From an uncultured Alphaproteobacteria bacterium (lineage in GTDB: Bacteria > Pseudomonadota > Alphaproteobacteria > Micavibrionales > Micavibrionaceae): a DNA stretch of 64,000 nucleotides. The notes beneath the pieces were generated by a model. It was not told the origin of the DNA, did no database searches, and saw nothing but the letters and a program-made list of their open reading frames with translations. Positions 24,812 through 35,405 of the stretch are shown in pieces; positions within the stretch are counted from its first letter, which is position 1, and each line of letters begins with the position of its first letter. Made by a program: the position numbers and the translations under genes. The stretch is taken from the NCBI GenBank assembly GCA_937923625.1, contig CALDTV010000011.1, positions 1 to 64,000 of the forward strand, written 5' to 3'.

Positions 24812-25531
24812 ATGAATAAAGATGAAACATTTAAATTGCCGCGGCTTTTCACCGCAAATAAATTACAAAAACAGGGTGTCATAGCCTTAGAATCAGTTCA
24901 AGCGCATTATTTGTTTAACGTCATGCGCCGCAAAGAAGGTGATTGGGTTCGGCTTTTTGATGGAAAAAATGGCGAATGGCTGGGACAATTAAGCAGCCTT
25001 AATAAAAAAACTGGCGATGTTATTTTAACCGAACAGCTGGTGAAGCAGCCAGAAACCGCTAGGCAAATTCATTTCATCTTCGCCCCGATCAAGAAAAACC
25101 GTCAAGATTGGATGATTGAAAAAGCCGTTGAATTAGGCGTTAGTCATTTTCACCCCGTCTTGACCCAAAACACCGAAATACGCAAAATTAATCACGATCG
25201 AATCACTCATCAAATTTTTGAAGCGGCAGAACAATGTGAGCGTTTTGATATTCCTTTATTAGAGCCTGCATTAAAATTACAACAATTTTTAGCTGATTGG
25301 CCATCAAATATACCACTTCTTGCCTGTTTAGAGCGGTTTGATACTACCCCCCTCAAAGAGATTGCGTTGAACGAGAATAAAGATATTGCTTTTTTAATAG
25401 GTCCCGAAGGCGGCTTTACGGCAGAAGAAAAACAACTTATTGCCAAACACGCCATTGCCGTGGGTTTGGGAGAGACAATTTTAAGATGTGAAACCGCGGC
25501 GTTGAAGGCGTTGGTGTTGCTTAATAATTAA
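24812..25531 (+). CDS. rsmE: 16S rRNA (uracil1498-N3)-methyltransferase
   Basis: RsmE methylates U1498 of 16S rRNA with SAM. The 239-residue product has the N-terminal PUA-like domain (LPRLFTANK, QAHYLFNVMRRKEGDWVRLFDG) and the SPOUT knot: IFAPIKKNRQDWMIEKAVELG near 88, then IGPEGGFTAEE near 194 and LGETILRCETAALKAL at the C-terminus. The reading frame is open much further upstream, but the family N-terminus begins at this ATG, which lies in the short divergent gap with ubiA. Confidence 0.95.
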   Translation: MNKDETFKLPRLFTANKLQKQGVIALESVQAHYLFNVMRRKEGDWVRLFDGKNGEWLGQLSSLNKKTGDVILTEQLVKQPETARQIHFIFAPIKKNRQDWMIEKAVELGVSHFHPVLTQNTEIRKINHDRITHQIFEAAEQCERFDIPLLEPALKLQQFLADWPSNIPLLACLERFDTTPLKEIALNENKDIAFLIGPEGGFTAEEKQLIAKHAIAVGLGETILRCETAALKALVLLNN

Positions 25532-25534
25532 AGT

Positions 25535-25924
25535 CTAAATTCCGTAATTAAAATATGACCGAATACAAATGATTGAGGCCGTGATTATGACACCAAAAGT
25601 GATAATCATCCCACCAGAGCGACATAAAGAGGGGCCTTTTTTACGCATCAACCCTATCGGATGTATCAACCGCGCAAACACCAACGCACCGCCCAGTCCG
25701 TGAAGCATATCTTCAGACGCCCCCTCAAATTCAGCCAACATCATTAAAATCAGTGCCAGCGGCACATATTCGATAAAATTTCCATGAACACGCACGCGTT
25801 TCGCCATTGATTCGTGACCGCCATCACCGATATTTTGGTTATATTTAAAACGTCCTGCAATGGTGTATACGCTAAGGGCGATGTATATTAAGCCTAATAT
25901 TCCTGCATATAGAATTGTTACCAT
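25535..25924 (-). CDS. MAPEG family membrane protein
   Basis: MAPEG proteins are four-helix inner-membrane proteins related to microsomal glutathione transferases. The 129-residue product has four hydrophobic segments and the conserved RVRVHGNFIEYVPLALILM block near 43-61, with ARLIHPIGL near 85; this resembles the YecN-like bacterial group. It converges on rsmE with a 3-base gap. Its substrate is unknown. About 210 AT-rich bases separate it from the divergent coxB gene. Confidence 0.85.
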   Translation of the reverse strand: MVTILYAGILGLIYIALSVYTIAGRFKYNQNIGDGGHESMAKRVRVHGNFIEYVPLALILMMLAEFEGASEDMLHGLGGALVFARLIHPIGLMRKKGPSLCRSGGMIITFGVIITASIICIRSYFNYGI

Positions 25925-26133
25925 GATATGTTCCTAATATTTTATGAAGTTTATTGTTAAAGCATAAATTGAATCGCGAAAAGAAATACTGCAATAAATC
26001 TTCGGACTAAATTCTGGTATTTTTCTCTTTTAAAGTCAAAATTTTCCCTGTAAGTAAAGGCTGGTTAGGCGTATAGTTTATTTGCTTAATTACTAATTTA
26101 TCCTAAAGAATATTTACGAGAATAATAGTCATA

Positions 26134-28649
<2,516 letters not shown>

Positions 28650-28670
28650 CCAAGTAAATTATAAATTTTT

Positions 28671-28698
28671 AAAAAGCCCCGCATTAGCGGGGTTTTTT
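28671..28698 (+). terminator. Rho-independent terminator after coxA
   Basis: CCCCGC/GCGGGG around ATTA (28677-28692), preceded by an A run and followed by six T. It separates coxBA from ilvA-ctaB and is symmetric enough to act in both directions. Confidence 0.9.
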
Positions 28699-28735
28699 CT
28701 TGCCGTCTAAGGCTAAACCTGTTTTTCTTGTCACC

Positions 28736-30265
28736 ATGACGAATGAGTTACTTCAAAAATTTTATGACGAAGTCCCAAAAGCGCGTGACGAAATCTACGC
28801 AATAGGTGACCCGACGCCTTTGCAACAAATTGATATTGGCGCGGATTTTAATTTATTCATCAAACGCGAAGATTTAGGCCCGATTAATGCTTATAAGTGG
28901 CGCGGTGGATATAACGCCGTTTTAAACCATCACCGCAATGGTGGTAGCGATACGATTGTCGCCGCCAGCGCAGGCAACCACGCACAAGGGGTTGCGCTTG
29001 CCGCGCGCAAACTCGGCCTTAAAGCCAAAATATTTATGCCCTTAGCCGCCCCCATCATGAAGCAACGTGCTGTTCAAAAACATGGCGGTGATCATGTGGA
29101 GCTTATATTAGAAGGTGATAACTATAATGCCGCTGGCGATGCCGCCAAAGCATATGTTAAGGAAACGGGTTTTACCTATATTCACCCTTTTGACGATATT
29201 TACACCATGGCAGGACAAGCCATGATTGCTGATGAAATTATAAAGGAAAGTGATACGCCGTTTGATTATGCCTTCCTTCAAATTGGCGGTGGCGGCATGG
29301 CGGGCGCGGTGGCAGCATGGCTTAAAAAACATTGGCCTGAGATTAAAATTATTGGCGTCGAAGGCGACGATCAAGCCTCGATGAAGACCTCCGTTGAAGC
29401 AGGAGAACCTGTCACGCTTGGAAATATTGATACATTTTGTGATGGTACGGCAGTGACCCGCCCTGGTGATCTTACTTTTCAAATTTGCCGCCAGAGCATT
29501 GATGCGTTTGTCACTGTGTCCAACGGCGAAGTTTCTGCCGCTATCCAGCAACTTTGGAATGCCGCGCGGATAATTCCAGAACCGTCAGGCGCGATGGGGC
29601 TTGCGGGGTTAAATAAATATGCCGAGAGTCACACAAGCGATCTTAAAGGCAAAAAAATCCTGAGCATTATTTGCGGCGCGAATATGGATTTTAGCAAATT
29701 GTCCCTTATTGCGGGTAAATCTGCCGTTGGCGCGAATAAACGCCGTTATTACCGTATCAAATTAGCCGAAGAAAAAGGCGCACTCTTAAAATTATTGAAT
29801 AGTTGTTTTAAAACCGTCAATGTTGCCGAATTCATGTATGGAAAAACTCATGACACCCAAGCGTGGCAGACAATCGCCATTGATGGAACGGCAGATGATT
29901 TTGATCGCTTGGGCAGTTGTCTAAAATTAAATAACCATGAATTTTCAGATGTTTCCTTAGATCAGGATATTCAATATAAGATTATCAATTACAATCCCGC
30001 ATTGTTTCAAGACCCCGTTTTCATGAATATCCAATTTCCTGAGCGTAAAGGCGCGTTACGAGATTTCCTGAGGGATATTTCAACCGTCGCAAGTATTTGT
30101 TATTTTAATTATGCCTATTCGGGCGAAGTCATTGGGCGCGCGTTGATGGGATTTGAATTTGCCAATAACGACAATAAAGCCAAGTTTTTAGACATTATCC
30201 AAAATTCAGTCGTGCGGGGCGATCAAGTCGATGATAGAACCGTCAGCCGTATCTTACAGCATTAA
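28736..30265 (+). CDS. ilvA: Threonine ammonia-lyase (threonine dehydratase), with regulatory domain
   Basis: The enzyme deaminates threonine to 2-oxobutyrate, the entry to isoleucine synthesis. The 509-residue protein has a PLP domain (residues 1-320) with the lysine in PINAYKWRGGYNAV near 54, ASAGNHAQGVALAA near 80 and the glycine loop QIGGGGMAGAV near 183, followed by a C-terminal region (about 330-505) with two ACT-like segments, as in biosynthetic IlvA. I start at the ATG at 28736; an in-frame TTG at 28700 lies on the T tail of the coxA terminator. Its place between coxA and ctaB is unusual and splits the oxidase cluster. Confidence 0.92.
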   Translation: MTNELLQKFYDEVPKARDEIYAIGDPTPLQQIDIGADFNLFIKREDLGPINAYKWRGGYNAVLNHHRNGGSDTIVAASAGNHAQGVALAARKLGLKAKIFMPLAAPIMKQRAVQKHGGDHVELILEGDNYNAAGDAAKAYVKETGFTYIHPFDDIYTMAGQAMIADEIIKESDTPFDYAFLQIGGGGMAGAVAAWLKKHWPEIKIIGVEGDDQASMKTSVEAGEPVTLGNIDTFCDGTAVTRPGDLTFQICRQSIDAFVTVSNGEVSAAIQQLWNAARIIPEPSGAMGLAGLNKYAESHTSDLKGKKILSIICGANMDFSKLSLIAGKSAVGANKRRYYRIKLAEEKGALLKLLNSCFKTVNVAEFMYGKTHDTQAWQTIAIDGTADDFDRLGSCLKLNNHEFSDVSLDQDIQYKIINYNPALFQDPVFMNIQFPERKGALRDFLRDISTVASICYFNYAYSGEVIGRALMGFEFANNDNKAKFLDIIQNSVVRGDQVDDRTVSRILQH

Positions 30266-30327
30266 ACGCTTGTCATTTATCGCATGTTTTATCTTTTCAT
30301 TTTACCCAATCAGCGCTATGAAAGGGA

Positions 30328-31242
30328 ATGAGCACAACGTCATCAACCACGCCGACAAATACATCTAAAAATCCTGATGCCATTAATGCGAGCATAGGTG
30401 ATTATTTCTCGTTGCTAAAGCCCAAGGTCATGAGCCTGGTGGTTTTTACGGGCTTTGCTGGATTATGGGTCGCCCCAAACGCGGCAGACTTACATCCCTT
30501 TTTGGCGGCTACCGCTATTCTTTGCTTGGCCGTCAATGCGGGCGCGGCGGGTGCCATCAATATGTGGTTTGACCGTGATATTGATGCCGTGATGAAACGT
30601 ACTAAAAATCGTGCATTACCCCTTGGAAAAATTGATCCTGATGAGGCATTAAGTTTTGGCCTCGTGCTAACCGTTCTATCTATATTAACCATGAGCTTGG
30701 CGCTTAATTGGGTTGCAGCAGGCTTACTCGCGTTTGCTAATTTTTTCTATGTCGTGATTTACACCATCTGGTTGAAACGAAGCACACCACAAAATATTGT
30801 AATTGGCGGCGCATCGGGGGCCTTCCCGCCCATGATTGGGTGGGCGGCAGTCACAGGGGATATCACTTTGGCTTCGCTTTCGCTTTTTGCTCTTATTTTC
30901 TTTTGGACGCCGCCGCATTTCTGGGCGCTCGCGCTTTATATGAATGATGATTACAAAAAAGCGGGCGTGCCAATGTTACCTGCCACCCACGGCGAAAAGC
31001 ACACTAAAATTCATATGATGATATATTCAATTATTATGATGCCAATTGCGCTTAGTCCCTATTTTCTGGGCATTGCGGGAACGGCTTATCTTATCAGTGC
31101 TGGTCTTTTAACAGCCTTTTTTATCTATACTAATATTCGGGTTTTATTTGATAAAACCCATAAGTCTGCCAAGTTAATGTTTGGCTATTCAGTCTTTTAT
31201 CTCTTCGCGATTTTTCTTGCGCTGATGATTGATAAAGTCTGA
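30328..31242 (+). CDS. ctaB: Protohaem IX farnesyltransferase (haem O synthase)
   Basis: CtaB adds a farnesyl chain to haem b, giving haem O for the oxidase. The 304-residue membrane protein has the UbiA-superfamily motifs NMWFDRDIDAVMKRTKNRAL near 84 and YMNDDYKKAGVPMLP near 207, plus FFWTPPHFWALAL typical of haem O synthases. The ATG at 30328 sits immediately after AAAGGGA, which is close for a ribosome binding site. It continues into the CoxF-like small gene and on to ctaG, with two foreign genes in between. Confidence 0.97.
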   Translation: MSTTSSTTPTNTSKNPDAINASIGDYFSLLKPKVMSLVVFTGFAGLWVAPNAADLHPFLAATAILCLAVNAGAAGAINMWFDRDIDAVMKRTKNRALPLGKIDPDEALSFGLVLTVLSILTMSLALNWVAAGLLAFANFFYVVIYTIWLKRSTPQNIVIGGASGAFPPMIGWAAVTGDITLASLSLFALIFFWTPPHFWALALYMNDDYKKAGVPMLPATHGEKHTKIHMMIYSIIMMPIALSPYFLGIAGTAYLISAGLLTAFFIYTNIRVLFDKTHKSAKLMFGYSVFYLFAIFLALMIDKV

Positions 31243-31267
31243 TTGATGAAATTTTAAATAGGAGAAA

Positions 31268-31396
31268 ATGACCATGCCTCATGAAGAATTACACAAAACC
31301 AAAAAGAAAAAGAACTTCACCACGTTGGCATTGATCTTCGCTTGGATTGCTTTGATCTGGATTGTCACCATGATTAAAGTGAACCATGCAGGATAA
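31268..31396 (+). CDS. CoxF-like small membrane protein of the oxidase cluster
   Basis: A 42-residue ORF starts with ATG at 31268, four bases after AGGAG, and ends TAA at 31394-31396. The product has a basic N-terminal part (HKTKKKKNF) and one membrane span, LALIFAWIALIWIVTMI at about 20-36. Alphaproteobacterial ctaB-ctaG clusters often carry a small single-span protein (CoxF) in exactly this place; the position and shape fit, but the family is too short to prove by eye. Its end overlaps or abuts the following SDR gene. It is easily missed by gene callers. Confidence 0.7.
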   Translation: MTMPHEELHKTKKKKNFTTLALIFAWIALIWIVTMIKVNHAG

Positions 31397-31403
31397 AGAT
31401 AAA

Positions 31404-32174
31404 ATGAACTACCCGACTTACACGCCCAAAATTGTTATGATTACTGGCGCAACAGGTGGCTTTGGCACGGCCTTCGCGCAACGTTTTGCGGCGGCAGGAT
31501 GCAGCCTTATTCTCCATGGGCGTGATGAAACTAGGCTGGATGCCTTATGTAAGAAAATTGACGCCCCCATCCATAAGCTTATTTTTGATCTGCGCGACAA
31601 AGACGCGACATTGAAAGCTTTGGGGGATATACCTACTGATTTTCAAGATATTGATTTACTGATTAACAATGCTGGGGGCGCGCTTGGTCTTGATAAATTC
31701 CAAGAAGCGAACTTAGATGATCTGGAAGCTATGATTGAAATGAATGACACATCGCTTGTGCGTATTACACGCCAAATTATTGGCGGCATGACAGGGCGCA
31801 AGCGTGGTCACGTTATCAATATTGGATCAATGGCGGGGAATTGGCCGTATCCGGGCGGGCATGTTTATTGCGCCGTAAAGGCCTTTGTGCGCCAGCTTTC
31901 CTTGGCAATCCGCAGCGATTTAGCGGGCACAAACGTACGCGTCACCAACATCGAACCGGGTATCGCCGAAACCACCTTTTCGCTGCAACGCTTTAAAGGC
32001 GACCAAGCCAAAGCCGATGCCGTTTATGCCGGTACAACCGCATTAACAGCCGAAGATATTGCCGAAAACGTTTTTTGGGCCGCAACATTACCAGAGCATG
32101 TTAATATCAACACATTAGAAGTCATGCCCACACAGCAAAGCTTCGCCGCCCTAAATATTGAGCGTGAGGCATAG
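31404..32174 (+). CDS. Short-chain dehydrogenase/reductase, YdfG-like
   Basis: The 256-residue product is a classical SDR: NAD(P) motif TGATGGFG near residues 14-21, NNAGGALGL near 84, catalytic serine in INIGSMAGNWPYPGGHVYCAVKAF with Y and K of the YxxxK motif at about 152-156. The downstream EPGIAETTFSLQRFKG resembles E. coli YdfG, an NADP-dependent 3-hydroxy acid/L-allo-threonine dehydrogenase. I start at 31404, ten bases after AGGA; the ATG at 31386 inside the preceding gene is possible. It sits in the middle of the oxidase cluster with no clear link to it, though ilvA and an allo-threonine dehydrogenase both touch threonine metabolism. Confidence 0.85.
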   Translation: MNYPTYTPKIVMITGATGGFGTAFAQRFAAAGCSLILHGRDETRLDALCKKIDAPIHKLIFDLRDKDATLKALGDIPTDFQDIDLLINNAGGALGLDKFQEANLDDLEAMIEMNDTSLVRITRQIIGGMTGRKRGHVINIGSMAGNWPYPGGHVYCAVKAFVRQLSLAIRSDLAGTNVRVTNIEPGIAETTFSLQRFKGDQAKADAVYAGTTALTAEDIAENVFWAATLPEHVNINTLEVMPTQQSFAALNIEREA

Positions 32175-32182
32175 GTCAATAT

Positions 32183-32794
32183 TTACATTAAAGGCTTAAA
32201 TTGATTTGGGTAATCAGCACCATCTAAAAAATGATATGGCTTTTTCCATTGTTCTTTTTGTGCCTCAAGCCACGCGCCCGTTTCCCACGTCGTCACCTTT
32301 GCGTCAACCAAACCACCAGCGGTTATTGTTGGCTCTAATGTTGTGACACGTGAGAATTTTCGTTGAATGACAGGTAATTCAATACGGATAAAGAAATCAT
32401 CTTCTTCCATATCATTTGCCGCAATAAAAGTATGATCGCCCGCGGCAGCTTCAGAAAAAGCTTTAGAGAATATATCCCATGCGGCATCATATTGCTCTCG
32501 CGCAAAATGTCCCGATTCAAATTCAGCTTGGTATTTAGCGAAAAAATTATCAATAGAGATTATTGCCCTTGAACTATCCACTTTGTAACAGCGAGGGTTT
32601 TGATGTTGGATAAAATAGCCACACAACAAATTATTAATCCCGATAGCATCATCAACATCCCGATTAGACGGATTTTGATACGGTAATCTATGCGCCCAAA
32701 ATATCGCTTTATTTTCAGGGCCAGTAAAATTTCGGCGGGCGATATCTCTTGCGTTTTTATTAAATAAGGCTAATTTCTGTTGCACGGAAGTCAT
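32183..32794 (-). CDS. Hypothetical protein in the oxidase cluster (minus strand)
   Basis: I do not recognise this 203-residue protein. It is soluble by appearance, with no signal peptide or membrane span. It is rich in aromatic residues (several W, F, Y) and has a mixed helix-like N-terminal half and a C-terminal half with TTWETGAWLEAQKEQW. It is encoded opposite to the flanking SDR and ctaG genes and so breaks the ctaB-coxF-ctaG order. No Shine-Dalgarno is visible: AGG directly touches the ATG. Codon use looks like that of its neighbours. It may be a lineage-specific insertion. Confidence 0.7.
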   Translation of the reverse strand: MTSVQQKLALFNKNARDIARRNFTGPENKAIFWAHRLPYQNPSNRDVDDAIGINNLLCGYFIQHQNPRCYKVDSSRAIISIDNFFAKYQAEFESGHFAREQYDAAWDIFSKAFSEAAAGDHTFIAANDMEEDDFFIRIELPVIQRKFSRVTTLEPTITAGGLVDAKVTTWETGAWLEAQKEQWKKPYHFLDGADYPNQFKPLM

Positions 32795-32834
32795 CCTGTA
32801 AAATACAAAAACACATTAATTATGTCAATAAATT

Positions 32835-33404
32835 ATGGATAAAAATAACAAAACACTTTTGGCCGTTTTATTGCTTGTGGCGGGGATGATTGGGCTGGCC
32901 TTTGCGTCTGTGCCTTTATATGATCTATTTTGCCGCGTCACGGGCTTTGGCGGGACCACCCAAGTCTCACAATCTGCCCCTGCACCAGATGAAATTTTAG
33001 ACCGTGAGATCTCTATCCATTTTAGCGGCAACACCCACCGCGACTTAAATTGGTCCTTTAAGCCAGAAATGACGAAAACGACTCTTCAAATTGGGCAACA
33101 AGGACTTATTACTTTTAACGCCGAAAATAAAAGTGATCTGCCCATTGCTGGCACAGCAGTTTACAATGTGACACCACTCAAAGCAGGCAAATATTTTCAT
33201 AAAACACAATGTTTTTGTTTTGATGCGCAAACCCTTAATCCCAATCAAAAAATGGATATGCCTGTTGTTTTCTATGTTGACCCATCGATAGCAGATGATC
33301 GCAACTTGGATGATGTCAAAACAATCACACTTTCTTATAGTTTTTTCAAAGCAGACTCATCGGCGCTTGATACTGCCCTCGAAGCCTTTTACAATACTCA
33401 ATAA
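32835..33404 (+). CDS. ctaG: Cytochrome c oxidase assembly protein CtaG/Cox11
   Basis: CtaG delivers copper to the CuB site of subunit I. The 189-residue protein has one N-terminal span (about 7-27, LLAVLLLVAGMIGLAFASVP) followed by YDLFCRVTGFGGTTQ and a periplasmic immunoglobulin-like domain with the copper motif KTQCFCFDAQ near 123-132 and MDMPVVFYVDP. This matches Cox11 at usual length. It is 51 bases upstream of coxC and reads with it. Confidence 0.97.
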   Translation: MDKNNKTLLAVLLLVAGMIGLAFASVPLYDLFCRVTGFGGTTQVSQSAPAPDEILDREISIHFSGNTHRDLNWSFKPEMTKTTLQIGQQGLITFNAENKSDLPIAGTAVYNVTPLKAGKYFHKTQCFCFDAQTLNPNQKMDMPVVFYVDPSIADDRNLDDVKTITLSYSFFKADSSALDTALEAFYNTQ

Positions 33405-33455
33405 TTTGCTAGGAAAAGCAGCGTTTTAAGATAATACCGTCCAAAGGAATCCATT

Positions 33456-34322
33456 ATGGCTGAAAAAATTGAATACGGCACGACCGGAAAACCCCACCCT
33501 TATCATATTGTCCGTCCAAGTATTTGGCCGTTGGCCGCGTCATTGGCTGCGGGACTTCTTGCTGTGGGAACTGTTCTTTTTTTACACGACGTTAAAATCG
33601 GCGCCTTCCCTATCGGCTTTAAAGGGATGATTTTAGGGTTCATGGCAGTTTTAGCCGTCATGTTTTTTTGGTGGAAAGATGTCGTATATGAAGCCGTTAC
33701 TGAAAAAGTTCATAGCCCCATTGCCAAAATAGGCATGCGATACGGAATGGCACTCTTTATTGCTTCTGAAGTCATGTTTTTTGTGGCCTTCTTTTGGGCG
33801 TTTTTTGATGCCAGCTTATATGCCGATGATGCAAAAATGTTTCAACGCTTGGAATATACAGGCGGTATGTGGCCACCAGCCCACATTGAAACAATTCCTG
33901 CCTTTGATCTCCCGTTAATGATGACTTTGATCTTGTTGCTATCAGGTTGCACCGTCACATGGGCGCATCACGCGATTTTGGAAGGCAACCAAAAAGATTT
34001 TGTCCAAGCATTAGGTTTAAGCGTGGGTTTAGGCGCATTTTTCATGTGCTTCCAAATCTATGAATATGGGCATGCGGCCTTTGGCTTTAAAGATGGCATC
34101 TATGCCTCGACATTTTATATGGCGACTGGTTTTCACGGTTTTCACGTTTTTGTCGGAACAGTGTTCTTGGCTGTTTGTTGGTTAAGGGCGAAGAAAAAAC
34201 ATTTTACAAAGGAAGACCATTTTGGATTTGAAGCTGCGGCATGGTATTGGCATTTTGTTGACGTTGTTTGGCTATTTTTGTTCGTTGCAATCTACTGGTG
34301 GGGAAGCCTCGGTGCGTCATAA
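33456..34322 (+). CDS. coxC: Cytochrome c oxidase subunit III
   Basis: Subunit III stabilises the oxidase and binds lipid. The 288-residue protein has seven hydrophobic segments, with the family stretches FFVAFFWAFFDASLYADD, MWPPAHIETIPAFDLPLMMT, CTVTWAHHAILEGNQ and TGFHGFHVFVGTVFL, and the C-terminal AAAWYWHFVDVVWLFLFVAIYW. An AAAGGA motif lies before the ATG. It is followed closely by the DUF983 and surf1 genes. Confidence 0.97.
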   Translation: MAEKIEYGTTGKPHPYHIVRPSIWPLAASLAAGLLAVGTVLFLHDVKIGAFPIGFKGMILGFMAVLAVMFFWWKDVVYEAVTEKVHSPIAKIGMRYGMALFIASEVMFFVAFFWAFFDASLYADDAKMFQRLEYTGGMWPPAHIETIPAFDLPLMMTLILLLSGCTVTWAHHAILEGNQKDFVQALGLSVGLGAFFMCFQIYEYGHAAFGFKDGIYASTFYMATGFHGFHVFVGTVFLAVCWLRAKKKHFTKEDHFGFEAAAWYWHFVDVVWLFLFVAIYWWGSLGAS

Positions 34323-34350
34323 AATAAGCATCAGAAATTGCCATTAGACA

Positions 34351-34716
34351 TTGAATGAATTTCTTCAAACTTTAAAAAAAGCTATGTCCTGTCGCTGTCC
34401 TAAATGCAGTGCAGGGGATATTTACCGCTCTTTTGCTAATCTCAACTTGCGTGATAATTGCGCCGTATGCGGCTTTGATCTAGCCAAAAATGATAGTGCT
34501 GATGGCCCTGCTGTTTTTCTTATTTTTGTTCTTGGGCTCTTACTCGTCCCTCTTGCATTGATTGTTGATCACATTTTTTCTCCGCATTTATGGCTACATG
34601 CTATTATTTGGAGCTTTGTGACCATTGGCCTCACGCTTGGTGCGTTAAAGCCACTTAAATCTTACGTTATCGCGCTTCAATATAAATATAGAAAAAGTGA
34701 TTGGGATGACTCATGA
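34351..34716 (+). CDS. DUF983 family protein, oxidase-linked
   Basis: DUF983 proteins accompany aa3 oxidase genes in alphaproteobacteria and are thought to act in assembly. The 121-residue product has a zinc-ribbon-like CRCPKCSAGDIYRSF near 13-28 and CAVCGFDL near 37-44, then two membrane spans (about 52-72 and 80-98). The start is uncertain: TTG at 34351 gives the usual residues before the first CxxC but no clear ribosome binding site, and ATG at 34384 would begin at MSCRCPKC. The stop overlaps surf1 by ATGA. Confidence 0.85.
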   Translation: MNEFLQTLKKAMSCRCPKCSAGDIYRSFANLNLRDNCAVCGFDLAKNDSADGPAVFLIFVLGLLLVPLALIVDHIFSPHLWLHAIIWSFVTIGLTLGALKPLKSYVIALQYKYRKSDWDDS

Positions 34717-35405
34717 AAAAAATCTTCGCGAGCATTTTATTTATCACAGCTTTTATAACATTAATTTTTTTAGGAACATGGCAACTAGATAGATTGGCAT
34801 GGAAAACACAAATTATTAAAAAACTTGACCGTGAGTATCAGCAGGCCAAAAAAATTACATTTCAAGAATTAGAAGTTTTAGACGATGACGCCATTCGCTA
34901 TGGCACCTTAAAAGGCAATTTTTTATATGACCGTGAAATTCTTGTAGGCCCAAAGCCATTGGATGGAGAGATCGGCTATCAAGTCATAACCCCGCTTCAG
35001 CTTTCTGATAACAATCATATCCTTGTTAATCGCGGCTGGATCGGCTTGAATAAAATTGATGATTTGCCACGCACACATAGTAATAATTTAGCCACCATTA
35101 CAGGGCTGCTTCGTATACCTGATTGGAATAAATTTACTCCCGATAATAGTCCTGCAAACAATATTTGGACCAAGTTAGATATTAAACAAATAGCTAACGT
35201 CAAAAATATTCAGCCTGTTTCAAAATTTATGCTGTACGCCACAGAAGTCATGCCAGATACACCTACCTTAAAACTTCAAAATAAACGTTGGTATCCACGC
35301 AATAAGCATCAGCAATATGCCTTCTTTTGGTTCACGATGGCTGGGGTTCTTGTCGTTTTACTTGGATTATTTGTTAGACAATCAAAAAGCAAAAATCCTA
35401 ATTGA
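34713..35405 (+). CDS. surf1: SURF1 family oxidase assembly protein
   Basis: SURF1 helps insert haem a into subunit I. The 230-residue protein has two spans, at residues 5-22 and 203-222, enclosing a periplasmic domain, with family motifs LGTWQLDRLAWK near 20, GNFLYDREILVGP near 70, YQVITPLQL and ILVNRGWIG near 105, and the C-terminal NKHQQYAFFWFTMA. It overlaps the DUF983 gene (ATGA) and, at its 3' end, the convergent M23 peptidase gene by eight bases. Confidence 0.93.
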   Translation: MKKIFASILFITAFITLIFLGTWQLDRLAWKTQIIKKLDREYQQAKKITFQELEVLDDDAIRYGTLKGNFLYDREILVGPKPLDGEIGYQVITPLQLSDNNHILVNRGWIGLNKIDDLPRTHSNNLATITGLLRIPDWNKFTPDNSPANNIWTKLDIKQIANVKNIQPVSKFMLYATEVMPDTPTLKLQNKRWYPRNKHQQYAFFWFTMAGVLVVLLGLFVRQSKSKNPN

